DNA from: CALKXV01 sp964632495
GTDB taxonomy: Bacteria > Pseudomonadota > Alphaproteobacteria > Rhodobacterales > Rhodobacteraceae
Length of the DNA stretch: 15,488 bases
Reading direction: 5' to 3'
Assembly: GCA_964632495.1 (NCBI GenBank)
Contig: CAZWDS010000076.1
Location: 1-15,488 of the forward strand
Shown here in pieces: positions 13,388 through 15,488 of the stretch (position 1 is the stretch's first letter; each line of letters starts with the position of its first letter). Position numbers and translations under genes: made by a program. A model generated the notes under the pieces. That model worked only from the letters and a program-made list of their open reading frames with translations. It was not told the origin of the DNA and did no database searches.

Positions 13388-14803
13388 ATGGCAAATCCAG
13401 TGATCTGGTGGGTCCGAAAAGACCTACGTCTTGCGGACAATGCCGCTCTTGCTTCGGCTGTGGCGTCTGGGGCTCCGGTGATCCCGGTCTTCATTCTGGA
13501 TGAGGTCTTTGAAGACTATGGCGCAGCCCCATTGTGGCGGTTCGGTCTTGGGGTCGACGCCTTGGCCGAAGAACTCAAGAAGGCCGGGTCACGGTTGATT
13601 TTGCGGCGCGGGCGGGCGCTGGATGTTCTGCAGGAATTGGTGGCGGAAACGGGGGCAAAAACACTGCGTTGGAGCCGTGCTTATGATCCGGCTCAGGTGG
13701 CGCGGGACAAGGCGGTGAAGGCCGCCTTCAAGGCGTCAAACGTTGATGCCGAAAGCCTGCCCGGTCATTTGATGTTCGAGCCTTGGTCGGTCGAGACGAA
13801 AGAGGGTGGGTTTTACAGGGTTTATTCGCCGTTCTGGCGGTCTGTTGCAGGCCGGGATGTCGCCGCGCCAGTGCCGCGTCCAGACGTCATTCCTGCGCCG
13901 TCAAGCTGGCCACGGTCCGAGGACCTTGCGGATTGGAATTTGGCCGCCGGGATGCGGCGCGGGGCAGGGGTTGTCTCGGCCCATGTGGTTGTTGGTGAAA
14001 GTGCTGCATTGGACCGTTTGGAGACCTTCGTGGAAGACCGGATCGGTGCTTACAAGGCGCGACGGGATTTTCCGGGCGAAGAGGCGACATCGCGCCTGTC
14101 GGAAAATCTTGCTTGGGGCGAGATTAGCCCGGCCACGTGCTGGCACGCCGCGCGTCGCGCCTTAGAAGATGGCAGCCAAGGGGCCGAGCATTTTCTGAAA
14201 GAACTGGTGTGGCGCGAATTTGCCTATCATCTTGTCTGGCACACGCCGCACATTCTGGATCGGAACTGGCGCGAAGGTTGGGACAGTTTTCCGTGGAGCG
14301 CAGATGGTGACAGCGATCACGTATTGGCGTGGAAGCAGGGGCGTACGGGCGTGCCTTTCGTCGATACGGCGATGCGCGAGCTTTATGTGACGGGCACGAT
14401 GCACAACCGGGCGCGGATGATCGTGGCCAGTTATTTGACCAAACATCTGATGACCCATTGGAAGATCGGGCGGGATTGGTTTGAAGACTGCCTGATCGAC
14501 TGGGATCCGGCGTCGAACGCCATGGGATGGCAATGGACAGCCGGGTGTGGGCCTGATGCGGCACCTTATTTCCGCATCTTCAACCCGGACACTCAGCTGG
14601 ACAAATTTGATGCAGATCGCGCCTATCAGGCGGCTTGGTTGGCTGAAACCAGTCCAAATCCAACAAAAAGCGCGCTTTCTTTCTTTGATGCGGTGCCACT
14701 GTGCTGGCAGATATCGCCCGACGATCCTTACCCGGATCCGATCGTGTCTTTACCTGAAGGTCGCGCCCGGGCTTTGACGGCTTACGAGAACCGGGATTTC
14801 TAA
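13388..14803 (+). CDS. phrB: Deoxyribodipyrimidine photolyase (class I CPD type)
   Basis: Photolyase splits UV-induced cyclobutane pyrimidine dimers using blue light and reduced FAD. The 471-residue protein has the N-terminal antenna domain starting VIWWVRKDLRLADNAAL. The FAD domain includes GRTGVPFVDTAMREL (318-332), TGTMHNRARMIVASYL (335-350) and SNAMGWQW...PYFRIFNP (376-400). The electron-transfer tryptophans W381 and W358 match E. coli W382 and W359 with exact spacing, and W303 is the likely third. Asn377 matches the FAD-contacting Asn378. The protein looks fully functional. A strong ribosome site (GAGGGG, 13377-13382) lies five bases before the start. The gene is divergent from the sugar-kinase gene and is followed by a long non-coding region. 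Confidence 0.96.
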   Translation: MANPVIWWVRKDLRLADNAALASAVASGAPVIPVFILDEVFEDYGAAPLWRFGLGVDALAEELKKAGSRLILRRGRALDVLQELVAETGAKTLRWSRAYDPAQVARDKAVKAAFKASNVDAESLPGHLMFEPWSVETKEGGFYRVYSPFWRSVAGRDVAAPVPRPDVIPAPSSWPRSEDLADWNLAAGMRRGAGVVSAHVVVGESAALDRLETFVEDRIGAYKARRDFPGEEATSRLSENLAWGEISPATCWHAARRALEDGSQGAEHFLKELVWREFAYHLVWHTPHILDRNWREGWDSFPWSADGDSDHVLAWKQGRTGVPFVDTAMRELYVTGTMHNRARMIVASYLTKHLMTHWKIGRDWFEDCLIDWDPASNAMGWQWTAGCGPDAAPYFRIFNPDTQLDKFDADRAYQAAWLAETSPNPTKSALSFFDAVPLCWQISPDDPYPDPIVSLPEGRARALTAYENRDF

Positions 14804-14868
14804 TCGGTTTCGCGAAAGGCTGAAGGCGTTCGGATGCGTGACGCGCAAGCGATTGGTATGTGTTGCGT

Positions 14869-14903
14869 CCGGGAAGAGCCGCACCCGTCGTGACCGGGAA
14901 GAG
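14869..14903 (+). repeat. CCGGGAAGAG direct repeat
   Basis: CCGGGAAGAG occurs at 14869-14878 and again at 14894-14903, a 25-base period, immediately before the DnaA box. Its role is unknown; it may be chance duplication or part of a protein-binding site. Confidence 0.6.
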
Positions 14904-14905
14904 AG

Positions 14906-14914
14906 TTATCCACA
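14906..14914 (+). promoter_or_regulatory. Perfect DnaA box
   Basis: TTATCCACA at 14906-14914 is the exact strong DnaA-box 9-mer. A related TTATCCGTG at 14947 diverges in its last three bases and is probably not a site. A single box is not an origin; DnaA as a transcription regulator of a nearby gene is a possible role. Confidence 0.55.
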
Positions 14915-14930
14915 GGCCTGAATCCTCGTC

Positions 14931-14945
14931 TGGGATCGCATGGGA
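14931..14945 (+). promoter_or_regulatory. Pair of TGGGA boxes at 10-bp step (possible MraZ sites)
   Basis: TGGGA occurs at 14931-14935 and 14941-14945, exactly one 10-bp step apart, with a further unphased copy at 14968-14972. The spacing equals that of the trio near 15163. Two copies are weaker evidence than three. Confidence 0.4.
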
Positions 14946-15066
14946 CTTATCCGTGTCTCTTGAATGTTGGGATGTCGCAGTCACGGATCAGAGGCATGCC
15001 CGTCTGACGATCATGCGCGGCCCTCTGGGTTCATAAGCCTCTTTTCTTTAAAGCGGATAGAATTGA

Positions 15067-15081
15067 CGTCTTTCAAAGACG
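15067..15081. promoter_or_regulatory. 15-bp palindrome, possible operator
   Basis: CGTCTTT (15067-15073) and AAAGACG (15075-15081) form a perfect 7-bp inverted repeat around a single base. The left arm overlaps TTGACG (15063-15068), a possible -35 element. The right arm sequence AAAGACGC recurs at 15106-15113, 31 bases on. No matching -10 element is obvious. Confidence 0.4.
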
Positions 15082-15162
15082 CGACGAATCCCTGCGCCTC
15101 TATGCAAAGACGCATGGGACAAGTCTCGTTTTCCAGAGATATCCAGTATGAGGTGGTTGCTA

Positions 15163-15187
15163 TGGGAATTATTGGGAAGATTTGGGA
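15163..15187 (+). promoter_or_regulatory. Three TGGGAA boxes at exact 10-bp steps (MraZ-type operator)
   Basis: TGGGAA starts at 15163, 15173 and 15183. Repeats of TGGG(N) with a 5-base gap, that is a 10-bp period, are the known binding signature of MraZ, the repressor encoded first in the division/cell-wall (dcw) cluster. The third copy overlaps TTGGGA (15182-15187), which with TATATA (15204-15209) at 16-base spacing could form a promoter, a fitting place for repression. I infer mraZ beyond the right edge; it is not seen. Confidence 0.7.
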
Positions 15188-15290
15188 AAAAAGTTAATTA
15201 CTATATATAGCGTTATTGTCTCACAAAATCTATATATGGACACAATATCTCGTGATTGACAGTGAAATGATGAGAGTAAGTGCCAGGTTT

Positions 15291-15325
15291 TCCCAAAGAT
15301 TTTCATTGCGTCCCACGATTTCCCA
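15291..15325 (-). promoter_or_regulatory. Second TGGGA array in opposite orientation
   Basis: TCCCA (TGGGA on the minus strand) starts at 15291, 15311 and 15321, all on a 10-bp grid with the 15301 position lost. It faces the plus-strand trio across about 100 AT-rich bases. A perfect TTGACA lies between them at 15256-15261. The same protein may bind both arrays. Confidence 0.6.
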
Positions 15326-15440
15326 TGTCAAAACTCCTTTATCGAAACGAGTGGATCAACATACGGGGCACCAAACGACCCCGGTTAACCAAAATAAGAG
15401 CAGGTTTCATACAGGCTTCACTCTTTCGATTTTGAGATCC

Positions 15441-15488
15441 GGCGCGCGGGCGAGCAGACATCCCCCCAGGTGGCGCGCGCAGCTGGAC
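15441..15488 (+). ncRNA. rnpB: Possible 5' end of RNase P RNA (truncated by window edge)
   Basis: The last bases are strongly GC-rich after an AT-rich upstream stretch and include GAGCAGAC followed by a GCGCGCGC helix-forming segment. This loosely recalls the P1-P2-P3 start of bacterial type A RNase P RNA. The decisive conserved block (GAGGAAAGTCCGGGC) would lie beyond the edge. As I recall, rnpB lies next to mraZ in some alphaproteobacteria, which fits the nearby TGGGA arrays. It is weak on sequence alone. Confidence 0.25.

Larger units (their letters stand above)
14804..15488. other. Long intergenic region dense in regulatory motifs
   Basis: No convincing protein gene is present in these 685 bases. 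Seen here are a TTTCGCGAAA palindrome just after the photolyase stop (14808-14817), a CCGGGAAGAG direct repeat, a perfect DnaA box, three groups of TGGGA/TCCCA motifs on 10-bp steps, a 15-bp palindrome, and an AT-rich core with two CTATATAT copies (15201-15208 and 15230-15237). GC content drops sharply between about 15160 and 15300. The pattern suggests a control region for genes beyond the right edge. Confidence 0.75.

Noticed and set aside
14947..14955. Second DnaA box candidate TTATCCGTG
   Set aside because: It differs from TTATCCACA in all of the last three positions.
14920..15090. Two GANTC (CcrM methylation) sites at 14920 and 15086
   Set aside because: About two to three would be expected by chance in this length, so there is no enrichment.
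15162..15197. Short plus-strand frame MGIIGKIWEKS preceded by GAGG, resembling a small amphipathic peptide
   Set aside because: The codons are simply the phased TGGGAA repeats read as protein; 11 residues give no independent coding evidence.
14964..15197. 77-residue plus-strand open frame in the right-hand spacer
   Set aside because: Composition is not protein-like, it lacks a ribosome site at its start, and it crosses the palindrome and TGGGA array.
14906..15325. Chromosomal replication origin
   Set aside because: An AT-rich stretch and one DnaA box are present, but no box cluster and no typical origin-flanking genes are seen.

Overview
The window reads as a chromosomal segment of an alphaproteobacterium, most probably a marine Rhodobacteraceae (Roseobacter group). 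The reasons are an Irr-type Fur regulator divergent to fabA, the FabA/FabB/FabI unsaturated fatty-acid set, a ribosomal protein bL9 with a long acidic tail, alphaproteobacterial sequence style in MetG and FabI, and moderately high GC. I see no insertion sequence, phage gene, tRNA, rRNA or CRISPR array. Gene content is mostly housekeeping; the less familiar material lies in a few intergenic regions and accessory genes.

Layout. Bases 1-389 (minus) are the N-terminal part of metG. Next on the minus strand come a class I-like PPK2 polyphosphate kinase (506-1381), fabI (1452-2237) and fabB (2242-3462). A divergent promoter region of about 290 bases follows, then a plus-strand gene for an exported DsrE-like protein (3751-4206) sitting between fabB and fabA (4232-4741, minus). 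Plus-strand irr (4918-5325) diverges from fabA and ends in a good terminator. A SRAP/YedK protein (5405-6079) and a small lipoprotein (6179-6478), both minus, come next, followed by the minus-strand ribosomal operon rpsF-rpsR-rplI (7898 down to 6583). That operon has a recognisable promoter, a structured leader and a terminator.

From 8101 the plus strand carries a two-helix membrane protein with a predicted PH-like tail, a 543-residue DMT-type transporter with an unusual C-terminal extension, a small M50 (site-2 protease-like) membrane metallopeptidase, and a class V PLP enzyme of the cysteine-desulfurase-like fold without the desulfurase cysteine. A BadF/BadG-type sugar kinase (12450-13325, minus) converges with the PLP enzyme and diverges from a photolyase gene (13388-14803, plus).

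The final 685 bases (14804-15488) hold no convincing protein gene but are rich in regulatory structure. TGGGA motifs occur at exact 10-bp steps: a trio at 15163/15173/15183 and a pair at 14931/14941. A reverse-complement set lies at 15291/15311/15321, also on a 10-bp grid. A very AT-rich stretch lies between the trio and the inverted set. This is the known signature of MraZ binding sites, so I infer that a division/cell-wall (dcw) cluster begins just beyond the right edge. The two facing arrays are the most interesting signal here. A perfect DnaA box (14906-14914) lies in the same spacer, and the last ~50 bases may be the 5' end of an RNase P RNA gene.

Functionally, the left half couples fatty-acid unsaturation (FabA, FabB, FabI) with iron/haem regulation (Irr) next door. 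The centre is translation, and the right half mixes membrane-protein and repair functions leading to what looks like cell-division control.
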